Shown in pieces: positions 36,858 to 46,016 of a stretch of 64,000 nt of DNA. The stretch comes from Solimicrobium sp040544425 (GTDB lineage: Bacteria; Pseudomonadota; Gammaproteobacteria; Burkholderiales; Burkholderiaceae_D). Every line of letters begins with the position of its first letter. The first letter of the stretch is position 1. The DNA is taken from contig JBEONO010000002.1 of assembly GCA_040544425.1 (NCBI GenBank), forward strand, positions 62,001 through 126,000. Reading direction: 5' to 3'. Both the position numbers and the translations under genes were made by a program. The notes beneath the pieces were generated by a model. That model did not search any database. It saw only the letters and a program-made list of their open reading frames with translations, and was not told where the DNA came from.

Positions 36858-37886
36858 TCACATCGCAAATGGAATCGTTATATCCAAAGTGAAATTGGGA
36901 GAATTGGAAGTCAATCCGAGGCCCAGCGAGGTGTTGATTGTGGTCTTGGGCGAGACCCGGTAGCCGAGGCCGAAACTGACGATACCCTGAGTCTGCGTGG
37001 CAGTCGTTGCGCTATTTCCATTCGCGAAATTTAATTTGGAACCGGCTGAGATCGTTTCCTGAAACGAGACCGAAGTCGTGATCATATAGGACAGCGCATA
37101 GGCAAAACCGCCGCCGAAGCCGAACGCCAGGCCGGGCTTTACTTCCTTCAAAATACTGGTGCCAAGCGCCTGGTTAAGTCCCTTGGCCGGCAGATTGTAG
37201 GTCAAATTTACTGATCCAAATAATGCCACCGGGTCGACGATCTGATTCAGATTCAAACCGCCGGTCAAGCCGGTCACGCCTGATCCTGTTGCCAGACCGC
37301 TGCCGGCCACCACCTTGAATGGACTTGTTCCGGTCGGCACACTTATTCTGCTCGTGAAGGTCAGCGACGGTTTGTCACGTTGTGCCTCGAACGGTTGGTA
37401 GCGCGCACCAAAACTGAGATCGCCGAATCCGTTGGACACGCCATTGAAGGTGGCATCCTGAGAATATTTGCTGACGATAGGTATCGTAAAGTTACCGGTC
37501 AGATTATTTAACACACCATAATCCAATGAGAAGGTGTTGGTCAGGGCATGTGAGTTGGTGTTCTCGATACTGAACAGGGTCGCGGTACCCGAAGCCAGAT
37601 CAGTATTGATCGTCTGCTGGCCGAAATAGCTGTAGTTCATGTCGTAGGTGACTTGATAATCACCTTTCTTAATCAAGGTGTAGTCCTTGTCGACGGCAGT
37701 CAGCGTTTGAGTCAGAATCTGCTTGGTCTGGTCAACGTCCGTATCCTGCTTGCCGAGCGCGTTACGCACCGCTGCATCACTGGCCGGCGCTGCTGGGGTA
37801 TTCGCAGCTGGCGGCGCAGCCTCTTGTGCCTGGGCCGTCGTGGCCAGGAAAGCGGCAATCAAACAGAACTGGATACGAAACTTCAT
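36858..37886 (-). CDS. Outer membrane beta-barrel, FapF-like / phenol-meta-pathway type
   Basis: 342 aa. Signal peptide to AQA (about residue 20), an Ala/Pro-rich and helical stretch (about 21-75, with DVDQTKQILTQTLTAVDKDY), then a barrel of about 12 strands beginning at YQVTYDMNYSYFG and ending DITIPFAM. A helical N-terminus before such a barrel is the layout of FapF, the export pore of Pseudomonas Fap amyloids, which also has a C39 peptidase gene beside it. The link to Fap is inference from layout; other barrels of this superfamily have unknown roles. GGAG lies 5 bases upstream of the start. Confidence 0.72.
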   Translation of the reverse strand: MKFRIQFCLIAAFLATTAQAQEAAPPAANTPAAPASDAAVRNALGKQDTDVDQTKQILTQTLTAVDKDYTLIKKGDYQVTYDMNYSYFGQQTINTDLASGTATLFSIENTNSHALTNTFSLDYGVLNNLTGNFTIPIVSKYSQDATFNGVSNGFGDLSFGARYQPFEAQRDKPSLTFTSRISVPTGTSPFKVVAGSGLATGSGVTGLTGGLNLNQIVDPVALFGSVNLTYNLPAKGLNQALGTSILKEVKPGLAFGFGGGFAYALSYMITTSVSFQETISAGSKLNFANGNSATTATQTQGIVSFGLGYRVSPKTTINTSLGLGLTSNSPNFTLDITIPFAM

Positions 37887-37973
37887 GAAAACTCCATCAT
37901 AAAAAATTGACTGGGCGACGCGTTGGGAAGCATCGAAAATCTATTGTGGCTCAGTTGTGGCTGGGTGCCGTCG

Positions 37974-38798
37974 TTATTGTTTGTGAATTGAAACGCCACC
38001 ATAACCATTGATCAAACGCTCCATCTGCAGGTTCTGGTTCAACGGCGCCAGGATCGCCCTGTCCTTGATTCGATCCATGTCCGTGACACCCAGCTCCTGG
38101 TCCGACAGGGCGAGCTGATGCAGAGCCAGTTTGTCCTTGGGTGGATAAACCACAAAAAAGGTATTCCGATCCCACAGCGAAGCAAACTTCGATTGCGAGA
38201 ATACCAGATTGCCAGCCGATGGATCAGCAATATAGACCACGCCGTTGCGGATACCACGCACCACGACGAAATGTTTTGAGCCGCCGAAATCAATCGGCAC
38301 CAGAGCAGGATGATCCAAAGTCTGCAAATCGCTGACCTCACCGCGAAAGCCGGCCGATTCAATCCCGATCGAGGTCAGATAGCGCTTCATGTCCAGCAAT
38401 GAGAAACCGCGGCGCGCGATGATTTTTTCCTTTTCGCCGTGCTGCATCATGCCTTCCATCGCCACCTGCTCATTCACAGTCACGCCCAGATCAAAATTCA
38501 TGATCGTCACCAGCGCAGCAGAACCGCAGCTGTAATCGTAGGCCTGCCGGACAATGTGCTTGTATTTCAAAACTTCGTAGGGTTCCATCTCGACTGACTG
38601 GGTGATCGGGCCACCGCCCACCATCGCCTCCTGCAATTCGAACTGACCGTTCGGGCGATCCAGTGGCGGGTGCTGTGACCACACTGCCGAACCGGAAATG
38701 GCGAATGCCACCAGACCTGCCAGCAAAGCAACTAGCATGACTGCCTGCCGCATTCTGCTGACAGAGTCGGCGCAAAAGATTTGTTTGTGATTGTGCAC
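37974..38798 (-). CDS. Exported C39-family cysteine peptidase (stand-alone)
   Basis: 274 aa from GTG 38798, or 259 aa from ATG 38753. A signal or anchor helix lies about 17-40, so the enzyme should be periplasmic. The C39 site is complete: Gln85 and Cys91 in RQAYDYSCGSAAL, His176 in KHFVVVRG, Asp192 in YIADPSAGN. There is no ABC transporter part, unlike bacteriocin exporters, but like FapD. The C-terminal tail carries ALSDQEL (230-236), identical over seven residues to the motif of the 30673 gene product, and GGVSI near the end. First gene of the minus-strand operon. Confidence 0.87.
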   Translation of the reverse strand: MHNHKQIFCADSVSRMRQAVMLVALLAGLVAFAISGSAVWSQHPPLDRPNGQFELQEAMVGGGPITQSVEMEPYEVLKYKHIVRQAYDYSCGSAALVTIMNFDLGVTVNEQVAMEGMMQHGEKEKIIARRGFSLLDMKRYLTSIGIESAGFRGEVSDLQTLDHPALVPIDFGGSKHFVVVRGIRNGVVYIADPSAGNLVFSQSKFASLWDRNTFFVVYPPKDKLALHQLALSDQELGVTDMDRIKDRAILAPLNQNLQMERLINGYGGVSIHKQ

Positions 38799-39304
38799 AC
38801 CATGGTGTTCATTTCAACAATTGAACGTTGACGAAATACGACCATCTGCGCGCCACAAAAGTGACGTCTGAGTTGTGCATCGATGTCTCCTACTGATGAT
38901 ATTTGTTATTGTTTGCTGCCAGGCGCCTGCAGCATCGATGGAGTGTAGGAGCCGTGCCTTGGAACCACACCGTTCGTAAGGATAAATCTGAACCTGTCCG
39001 AAAGTATAGTTTTTTCGGCGATTACTGCTATGATGCACACCGATGCTTCCATCTAATTTCGCACAGTGTTGTTCGCATCCCCAAATCGACCCAGTATTTT
39101 TTCGGCAAATTTATCGTCTCGACGGCAGCATTAAATTGTGTTCTGTTGCGAGCGCACGGCGCACAAGCCACAATTAATCGGATGATTTCGTCCCTCACCA
39201 TCCTTATGGATAATTTTTAGGTATTTACTACTATCCGAACGAATAGTTCCGAATAGCAATGTGTGCAATAATCAAAACCGTGATCAAACGTAGACTTCAT
39301 CTCC
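38799..39304. other. Divergent regulatory region
   Basis: About 505 bases between the C39 peptidase (minus) and the LuxR/MalT-type regulator (plus). It holds a direct repeat block at 39234-39256. Short overlapping frames inside it show no family features. Both promoters should lie here. Confidence 0.5.
39234..39256. promoter_or_regulatory. Direct repeats, possible activator site
   Basis: TCCGAA occurs at 39234 and 39248, and GAATAG at 39241 and 39251. The GAATAG copies are one helical turn (10 bases) apart. About 50 bases upstream of the regulator start, a plausible place for autoregulation. Confidence 0.35.
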
Positions 39305-41998
39305 ATGACAGTTATCCAACATAACCTGCCTGCCAATCTCACGCTACCCCATTTAAACCGGAATACGGTTGAAAATCCCAACTTGCCAGGCTGGCTGGAA
39401 GACTGTGTCAACGCCAACCTGATCCTGGCGGTCGCGCCAGCCGGATTCGGGAAAACTACCGCGATATTGGGCATACACGAACACCTGCGCGAAGCGGGCG
39501 TTAAAACGGCCTGGATACAGCTGAATCACGATGACAATCACCTCGATCGCTTTTGCCAACTGATTTACGCCGCCATTGCCAATGAGTTCGGCGATCAGGT
39601 CAATCATGATCTGATGAAGGCCAATCTGATCGATGCTGTCTATACCAGCACCTCATTCAATTTCCGGCTGCTGGACCTGATTGCAAATCTGCCGAACCCG
39701 ACTGCGATTTTTCTGGACGACTTCGATCACATTACCGATCCGCAAATCCTGCAACTGGTGCAGAACATGATTGAGCGATCTGGCAAACAGTGCCGCTTCA
39801 TTATTGCAGCGCGTGCGCAACCACAGTTAAAACTGCTGAAACTGCGTGCACAGGGCAAGGTGGTCCTGATTGGATTCAGGGAACTGGCGTTCGACCTCGA
39901 ACAGACTCGCACCTTTTTCAATGCGCGCTATCAATTGCAGCTCGACGATGCCAGCATCGAGCGCCTCCATCAAACTACCGAAGGATGGCCAACCGGATTG
40001 CAATTAGCCGCTTTGGCCATGGAAAAACGCAACGACCGTCAAAATTTCATCAAGAATTTTCAGATCAGCGCGGCCGATATTGATCACTATCTGTATGAAG
40101 AAGTGTTTCTGACCCAATCCGGCGATGTACAGAATTTTTTACTGAAGACCAGCATCGTCACGCAGCTCAACAATTCACTCAGCAACGCCATCGCAGAGAT
40201 TAACAACAGTGCCGCGCTGCTGCGCGGTATCGAGCAGCAAAATCTGTTTTTAGTGCGAGTCGGCGAAAGCGACGCGCAGTATCGATTCCATCCTTTGTTT
40301 GCCGAATATCTGCAAAAGAAGCTGCACGAGGAATGTCCGGCGCTGGTGCCGGGGTTGCACAGCAAGGCCGCCGAATGGTATCTGAATAACGACAATCCGG
40401 GCGCAGCCATCGAACACCTGCTCATTGCCGGTGCTGATGAGCGGGTTTGTGAAGTTCTCAGCGCCTATATCTGGGTCAGAATCAATGCCGGGCAGCTCAG
40501 TGACTGTCATCGCTGGCTGGATGCAATCCGCCCTGCCGTGCTCGACAAACACGCGGACTTGCTGGTGGCAAAATGCTGGATGCATATTTTCCAGCATGAG
40601 TATGCCCTGGCGCGCAATCTGGCCTATCGTTTGCGCAACCGCGCCGAACTGGAAAACAATAACGACTACCGGATCCTGGAGCCATTAACCCTGGCACTGA
40701 TGGATCAGGCCAATGAATGCGAAACCGTGCTGGCAACCCGGCTCAACAATGTCTCGTTTACCGGGCCGGTTGCCGGGGTATTGCACACAATTCGGGCCGC
40801 AGTTTTTATGTGGACCCACCAGTTTGACAAAGTAGCGTCAGAAATCGAACTGGCAAAAGCAATTTTCCAGCAATACGGCAGCCTGTATGGACTGTCATTC
40901 ACAATCGGCATCGAAGCCAATGTGTTGCTGGTCCAGGCAAAGTTCAAAGAAGCGATCGCGCTGCTGGAAGCCGGCTTTGAAGATCTGGTCGCGCGCAGCG
41001 GGCAAAACTCGGTGTGCAGTGCGCACCTGGCCGGCTATCTGGCTGAAGCACTGTATGAAGTCGGCGACTACGAGCGCGCGTTCAATTTGGCCAAGGATTA
41101 CTTCGATCTGACTTGCGCAACCGGCATGCCCTACACCATCAACGCCAGTTTCCGGCTGCTGTCGCGCAACCGGTCCAATGCCGGCAATTTCGTGCAGGCC
41201 AAAGAAATCGCAGAGCGCGGCATCGAGCTGGGGCGCAAACTCAGTTTACAGAGCGTGACTGTCGCGATGCAACTGGAACTGCACTATCAGACCATCCAAC
41301 AATTTGATGCAGATCTGTTGCCAGTTCCGTTGGAAGAATTGGCCTGGAACAGGATTGATCAGAAGACAGTCAATGATGTCGACAACTTCCATACCATGCA
41401 ATTCCGCATCTGGATACGATCTGGCAATAGCCAGCGCGTCGTCAGCGAGGCACCGCAGATGATCATCGAAGCCGGGCAGCGCAATTGCACCCGGGTGGCG
41501 ATCAAGTTCAGAATTTTATTGGCGCAGGCGCTCGACGCAATTGGTCAAACCAAGGAAGCACTGGAAGAATTGCAGGCTGTTTTCCAGTTGAGCAAAGGAC
41601 AGCGTCTGGTCTCGACCTTCATTGAGGAAGGCCCGCATCTGGTCGCGTTGCTCGATAAGCTTGCCAGCGAACCGTTGGATGCAAAAACGCTCACCGAGAT
41701 CAAGCACATCTTGAGCTTGCGAAGCGTGCCATCCGATGATTTCACCGCGACCAGCCAGCCCACCGATGCTGCGTCCACCCCCTTGGTGAGCAAAGCGATT
41801 GATGCCCTGTCTGATCGGGAATTACAAATCCTGCAGTGCCTGGCGGCGGGCATGCCGAACAAGAGCATTGCCGGCAAATTATTTATTACTGAGCCGACGG
41901 TCAAATTCCACCTGCGGAATATCAATTCAAAACTACGCGCGAAAAATCGCACGCATGCCGTGTTCATTGGTCGTCAACTCGGTCTTATCCAAAACTGA
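39305..41998 (+). CDS. LuxR-family ATP-dependent regulator (MalT/LAL type)
   Basis: Large signal-transduction ATPase regulator, 897 aa. Walker A APAGFGKTT at residues 44-52, Walker B IFLDDFD near 138-144, a long helical TPR-like middle (about 350-780), and a C-terminal LuxR helix-turn-helix in the last 65 residues (ALSDRELQILQCLAAG, TVKFHLRNINSKL). These proteins activate transcription when a ligand is bound. Divergent from the C39-barrel operon, so it is the best candidate regulator of that locus (inference). Followed by a bidirectional hairpin. Confidence 0.9.
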   Translation: MTVIQHNLPANLTLPHLNRNTVENPNLPGWLEDCVNANLILAVAPAGFGKTTAILGIHEHLREAGVKTAWIQLNHDDNHLDRFCQLIYAAIANEFGDQVNHDLMKANLIDAVYTSTSFNFRLLDLIANLPNPTAIFLDDFDHITDPQILQLVQNMIERSGKQCRFIIAARAQPQLKLLKLRAQGKVVLIGFRELAFDLEQTRTFFNARYQLQLDDASIERLHQTTEGWPTGLQLAALAMEKRNDRQNFIKNFQISAADIDHYLYEEVFLTQSGDVQNFLLKTSIVTQLNNSLSNAIAEINNSAALLRGIEQQNLFLVRVGESDAQYRFHPLFAEYLQKKLHEECPALVPGLHSKAAEWYLNNDNPGAAIEHLLIAGADERVCEVLSAYIWVRINAGQLSDCHRWLDAIRPAVLDKHADLLVAKCWMHIFQHEYALARNLAYRLRNRAELENNNDYRILEPLTLALMDQANECETVLATRLNNVSFTGPVAGVLHTIRAAVFMWTHQFDKVASEIELAKAIFQQYGSLYGLSFTIGIEANVLLVQAKFKEAIALLEAGFEDLVARSGQNSVCSAHLAGYLAEALYEVGDYERAFNLAKDYFDLTCATGMPYTINASFRLLSRNRSNAGNFVQAKEIAERGIELGRKLSLQSVTVAMQLELHYQTIQQFDADLLPVPLEELAWNRIDQKTVNDVDNFHTMQFRIWIRSGNSQRVVSEAPQMIIEAGQRNCTRVAIKFRILLAQALDAIGQTKEALEELQAVFQLSKGQRLVSTFIEEGPHLVALLDKLASEPLDAKTLTEIKHILSLRSVPSDDFTATSQPTDAASTPLVSKAIDALSDRELQILQCLAAGMPNKSIAGKLFITEPTVKFHLRNINSKLRAKNRTHAVFIGRQLGLIQN

Positions 41999-42020
41999 CA
42001 TCGGACGCCACAAATTGAAA

Positions 42021-42039
42021 GTGGCCCTGTGCGGGCCAC
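42021..42039. terminator. Bidirectional terminator hairpin
   Basis: Stem GTGGCCC / GGGCCAC with loop TGTGC between two convergent genes. The flanks TTGAAA and TTCAA add pairing. T-runs are short on both strands. Confidence 0.6.
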
Positions 42040-42069
42040 CATTCAAAATCAATATCAACTACAGCTGAA

Positions 42070-42906
42070 TTAAACCGATTGCTTGGCGCGACGCGTCTTG
42101 ACCAGCGCGACTTTGTCATCAGACAGGAAGCGGCGAATATTCATTGCATCGCGGCTGCGCATCGAATTGGCGCTGGCATTCAACAACACCATGATCACGT
42201 TTTTGCCCGCGGCTTTGATTCTCATGATGATGCAGCGACCTGCCTCGGTGGTATAGCCGGTTTTCGACAACAGGATATCCCAGCCCTTTTGACCGACGAA
42301 ACCATTGGTATTGTGATATTCAACCTTGCGGCCCTTGATGTTGATCATGTCGCGGCTGTCGGTCGTAATGCGCGTGATATCAGGATATTGGGATGCGGCC
42401 ATCGCCATCTTGACCAAATCTGCGGCGTTTGAAGTGTTGTGGTAAGACAGGCCGGTCGGCTCCTCGATCGTGGTATGCATCATGCCCAGATCGTGCAGTT
42501 TTACGTGCAATGCCATATCGAACGCACCAAATCCGCCTGGGTAGGTTCTGGCCAGCGCAGCTGCGGCACGATTGTCCGATGACATCAGGGCCAATTGCAG
42601 CACATCTTTTCTTGGCAGCGTTGCACCAACCGGCACACGCGAGGTACTGTGCTTGATCGTATCAACATCATGTTCATCGATGCTGATCATTTCTTCCATA
42701 TCCAACTTGGCATCCAGCACCACCATGGCAGTCATCAATTTGGTAAGCGACGCGATGGGCAGAATATTTTCAGAATTTTTTTCGAGTAAAACCGCTCCAC
42801 TGGATTCATCGATGACCAAAGCTGACTGTGATCCAAATGGCAAGGCGAAGGCACTTGTCACTGTAAACAGCAGAAAGGTCAGGGAAAGTTGGAGAAGTCT
42901 GATCAT
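42070..42906 (-). CDS. pbpG: D-alanyl-D-alanine endopeptidase (PBP7-type)
   Basis: Periplasmic peptidase of the S11 family that cuts peptidoglycan cross-links or trims stem peptides. 278 aa with signal peptide to SAFA (residue 21). The penicillin-binding motifs are all present: SLTK (53-56), SDN (110-112) and KTG (215-217). The short length, without the C-terminal anchor domain of PBP5/6, favours the PBP7 group. The tail is basic (KTRRAKQSV). It is a single gene. Confidence 0.9.
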   Translation of the reverse strand: MIRLLQLSLTFLLFTVTSAFALPFGSQSALVIDESSGAVLLEKNSENILPIASLTKLMTAMVVLDAKLDMEEMISIDEHDVDTIKHSTSRVPVGATLPRKDVLQLALMSSDNRAAAALARTYPGGFGAFDMALHVKLHDLGMMHTTIEEPTGLSYHNTSNAADLVKMAMAASQYPDITRITTDSRDMINIKGRKVEYHNTNGFVGQKGWDILLSKTGYTTEAGRCIIMRIKAAGKNVIMVLLNASANSMRSRDAMNIRRFLSDDKVALVKTRRAKQSV

Positions 42907-43366
42907 ATTGATTACCTGTCTTTTAAATCACTGCGTGTCAAAAATTTGCGCGCCACAGATTCTAACGCACCTGATCCCAATTCCGTTGAACCCCAAACCG
43001 GGTTTCATCAAAATATTTATTACCGTCACTTCATACTTAGCGGCAAATAGTTGCGCCAATTTAACCGGATTATCATTTATTTACAATATTTACTAAACAT
43101 ACTGGTAATAATTGTTGCATTAGTACCGGATGAAACCTGATAAACATCACTTCTTTAGACTCTGCAGTCTGCGCCTGATGAACAAATTAACAAGCCAGAT
43201 CATGCGGATTGATCACGATTTATATAAATTCATGTCGCAGTTCTAAAAGCGTTGATCAACAAGCCCAAGTAGAATCAGCCCCACAAAAATAATCCGGGGG
43301 ATTCCTGTTCCCTTGCCTGCTTTTTTAAAAAAATCATCCTTAGGCGAGTTATCTCGATTCACTTCC
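42907..43366. other. Divergent intergenic region
   Basis: 460 AT-rich bases between the PBP7-type gene and the permease. Contains a short palindrome AGACT-CTGC-AGTCT near 43157. No gene, clear promoter pair or repeat family was recognised. Confidence 0.4.
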
Positions 43367-44803
43367 ATGCAGACTTCTTCAAGCTCAACGCCGCTGCGGC
43401 GTTTTTTAGTCCGACTGTTTCGTACCAAACCAGTAACATCGTTAATCGAGGAAGAATCGGCTGAGAGTCTGCAGCGTACGATCAGTCTGTTTCAACTCAC
43501 CATGCTGGGCGTCGGTGCCACGATTGGAACCGGGATATTTGTCATTCTCGGCGATGCCGTGCCCAAGGCCGGGCCGGGCGTGATCCTGTCGTTCATCATC
43601 GCCGGCATCACCGCGGGTCTGACTGCATTGTGCTACGCCGAATTGGCCTCCACCATTCCGGCATCTGGCTCGTCCTATTCCTACACCTACGCGACCATGG
43701 GGGAGCTGGTGGCCTATCTGGTGGGCTGGTGCCTGCTGCTGGAATACGGCATTTCCGCTTCGGCCATCGCAGTCGGCTGGGGACAATATTTGAATGAACT
43801 GTCGTTTGACCTGATCGGTGCGCGCATGCCAAACGCAATCGCCAATCCACCAGGTGTGAATGGTGGCGTGTTCAATTTGCCGGCAGTCATTCTGGTTTTT
43901 ATGTGTTGTGCCTTGCTGATACGTGGTGCCAAAGAGTCGGCACGGGTCAACGCAATTATGGTGGTAATTAAAATCGCGGTATTGATCATGTTTATTTTGA
44001 TTGGCCTGACCGCCTTTCACTCCGCCAATCTGCATCCGTTTATGCCGATGGGAATAAGTGGAGTCGGTGCCGCAGCCTCCAGCATTTTTTTCTCGTACAT
44101 CGGCATCGACGCAATCTCGACCGCCAGTGAAGAAGTCAAAAATCCGAAGCGCACCATTCCGCTGGCGATCATGATTTCATTGACAATCGTGACCAGCCTG
44201 TATGTGCTGGTGGCATTGATTGGAGTTGGAACCCAGCCTTACACAGAATTTAGTGGCAACGAAGCCGGGCTGGTGCAGATTCTGCGGCGCATTACGCATG
44301 CAAGCTGGCCTGGCTCGATTTTGTCGGTGGGTGCAATCATTTCTATTTTCAGCATTACGCTAGTGGTGTTGTATGGCCAGACCAGAATTTTATACGCCAT
44401 GGCACGCGATGGGATGCTGCCCAAGGTATTTGCCAAAGTGAATCCGGAATCGCACACTCCGGTTAAAAATACGATTGTCGTCGGTAGTCTGGTCGCGATT
44501 GCTGCAGCGTTGGTGCCACTTGATGTGCTGGCTGATTTGACCAGCATGGGAACCCTGGTAGCGTTCAGCATCGTCTCAATTGGCGTGATCATTTTACGGC
44601 GCACCAGGCCCGATTTAAATCGAGGCTTCAAAGTACCTCTGTTTCCATTTGTACCCGTGCTCAGCGTGCTGTTCTGCGTATATCTGATCTGTGGCCTGCC
44701 CAGCAAGACATTTTTGTTGTTCGGCGCATGGCTGTCGTTTGCCTTGCTATTTTATTTTGGATACAGCATTCGCCACTCTGCACTGGAAACCAGTGACAGG
44801 TGA
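43367..44803 (+). CDS. APC-superfamily amino acid permease (cationic amino acid transporter type)
   Basis: Inner membrane transporter, 478 aa from ATG 43367; the frame reaches a TTG at 43313, which adds an unlikely extension. About 12 transmembrane helices. The helix 1 motif GVGATIGTGIFVILG, the SSYSYTYATMGEL segment and SIFFSYIGIDAISTASEEVKNPKR are typical of the CAT (2.A.3.3) group. The substrate is probably an amino acid but cannot be named. It ends 17 bases before the convergent MEKHLA gene. Confidence 0.88.
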   Translation: MQTSSSSTPLRRFLVRLFRTKPVTSLIEEESAESLQRTISLFQLTMLGVGATIGTGIFVILGDAVPKAGPGVILSFIIAGITAGLTALCYAELASTIPASGSSYSYTYATMGELVAYLVGWCLLLEYGISASAIAVGWGQYLNELSFDLIGARMPNAIANPPGVNGGVFNLPAVILVFMCCALLIRGAKESARVNAIMVVIKIAVLIMFILIGLTAFHSANLHPFMPMGISGVGAAASSIFFSYIGIDAISTASEEVKNPKRTIPLAIMISLTIVTSLYVLVALIGVGTQPYTEFSGNEAGLVQILRRITHASWPGSILSVGAIISIFSITLVVLYGQTRILYAMARDGMLPKVFAKVNPESHTPVKNTIVVGSLVAIAAALVPLDVLADLTSMGTLVAFSIVSIGVIILRRTRPDLNRGFKVPLFPFVPVLSVLFCVYLICGLPSKTFLLFGAWLSFALLFYFGYSIRHSALETSDR

Positions 44804-44820
44804 CCGGATTGCGTCTGCGA

Positions 44821-45282
44821 CTAAACCGGTAAATAGTCCCACCGATAAATCACACATGCCTGCCCTTGCCGGATGTTCCAGGCATCTGCCACATTCCATA
44901 AAACGGTATCTTTGATAGTAAATCTGCGCCCATCCTTGGCAATACGCACACCCTGATAGGTGTCAACATAGCCTTTGCGCTGTGCTTCTTCGAGCAATTG
45001 ATTGCGTTCGGCCTGCAACATGGGTTCCGCAGAAAGGCGCGATGGCATGACCGTAAATTCTTCCCAGCTCATTCCCCACAGCGTTAATGCGGTTCTGTTT
45101 GCGTATTTGAAGATGGGATCTTCTTCGGTTCCGTGAGATACCAGCGCAAATGGTGCTTCAAACAGGCGGCGACTAAGGTCCGCTCCGCCTTCAACAAGTC
45201 GGCGTTTTGTCATTTGCGCAAAACTCGCCACTAACAGATCACTATAATTTTTTACTTCATCTATTTCAAAAGGTTCCATCAT
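44821..45282 (-). CDS. MEKHLA-domain (PAS-related) protein
   Basis: 153 aa from ATG 45282, chosen because AGGAG lies 5 bases upstream; the open frame continues to 45375. The domain has ADLSRRLFEAPFALVSHG, then FKYANRTALTLWGMSWEEF, a PAS-like pocket, and IKDTVLWNV with a C-terminal GQACVIYRWDYLP. MEKHLA proteins may bind a small molecule or act in redox or light sensing; no function is established here. It stands alone. Confidence 0.82.
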   Translation of the reverse strand: MMEPFEIDEVKNYSDLLVASFAQMTKRRLVEGGADLSRRLFEAPFALVSHGTEEDPIFKYANRTALTLWGMSWEEFTVMPSRLSAEPMLQAERNQLLEEAQRKGYVDTYQGVRIAKDGRRFTIKDTVLWNVADAWNIRQGQACVIYRWDYLPV

Positions 45283-45542
45283 TTCTCTCCTCGAAGGTAG
45301 AGTTACTGACTGCATGGCGGTGGCTCCTGGATTCAACTTTATCTGAACAATGCTGTAAGGGCGGCATTGGAACAAAACAATAGGTGAAAATCTACCGCCT
45401 TTTGCACGTATTCTTAAAGTTTTTAATCTGTGATAGATAAGCCGCCGTTCAGCGTGCAGCCAATAGCACCTGCCTGGCTGGGCGCGTCAATGAAGTCGAA
45501 TATGAAATCGCTCAAGCCCAAACATTTGAACAGAGATTGCGC

Positions 45543-46016
45543 TCAATGGGCTACGCCGCACTTGATGCAAACGTCACACCCTTTGTCAAACACGATGTGC
45601 CATGCACCGGAAGATTCGCGACGCCAGATGGAGCTAAAGGTCGCCACCAAATCGCCTTTTGCGTTCAGGACAGGTCCGGTGCTGAGCGCCAACTGGCCTG
45701 ACTCCAACACTTCCACATGATCGGGCGACCATTAAAACGGAGCCTGCGCATTCTTGAAAAACGCTGTCCAGGCAGCGACGATTGCCGGTTTTCCGGTAAG
45801 AGCGCTGTCCTCAGAAAAGAATATGGCCTCGTCCGAAACAAAAGTCGAAAACGCCGCCAGGTCGCGATCAGCCATTGTCCTGGCAAATGCCTTCTCGATT
45901 TCGATCACTTCATCTCGCAGTTTTTTATGGGAGGTCATCTGCGCAGTTGAGCAGGCTGTAGCAGTGAGAGTCAACGCCAGCAAAAAAAAGAAATTTCGCA
46001 TCGCGCTCATCCGCAT
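45543..46016 (-). pseudogene. SnoaL/DUF4440-like lipoprotein gene interrupted by an in-frame stop
   Basis: The frame starts at ATG 46016, sharing a base with the cysE stop, and encodes a lipoprotein signal ending TATAC (Cys22) and the front of a SnoaL/NTF2-like domain (EIEKAFARTMADRDLAAF). A TAA at 45732-45734 ends it after 94 residues. The same frame continues for 62 more codons with the expected rest of the domain (WSPDHVEVLESGQLALS, then WRRESSGAWHIVFDKG, then CDVCIKCG) to a TGA at 45543. The stop replaces a probable Tyr codon between F and WSPDH. Reads as a recent nonsense mutation, a sequencing error or, less likely, readthrough. Confidence 0.8.

Noticed and set aside
45430..45720. 96-codon plus-strand frame
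   Set aside because: Antisense to the second half of the interrupted SnoaL-like gene, whose frame makes sense.
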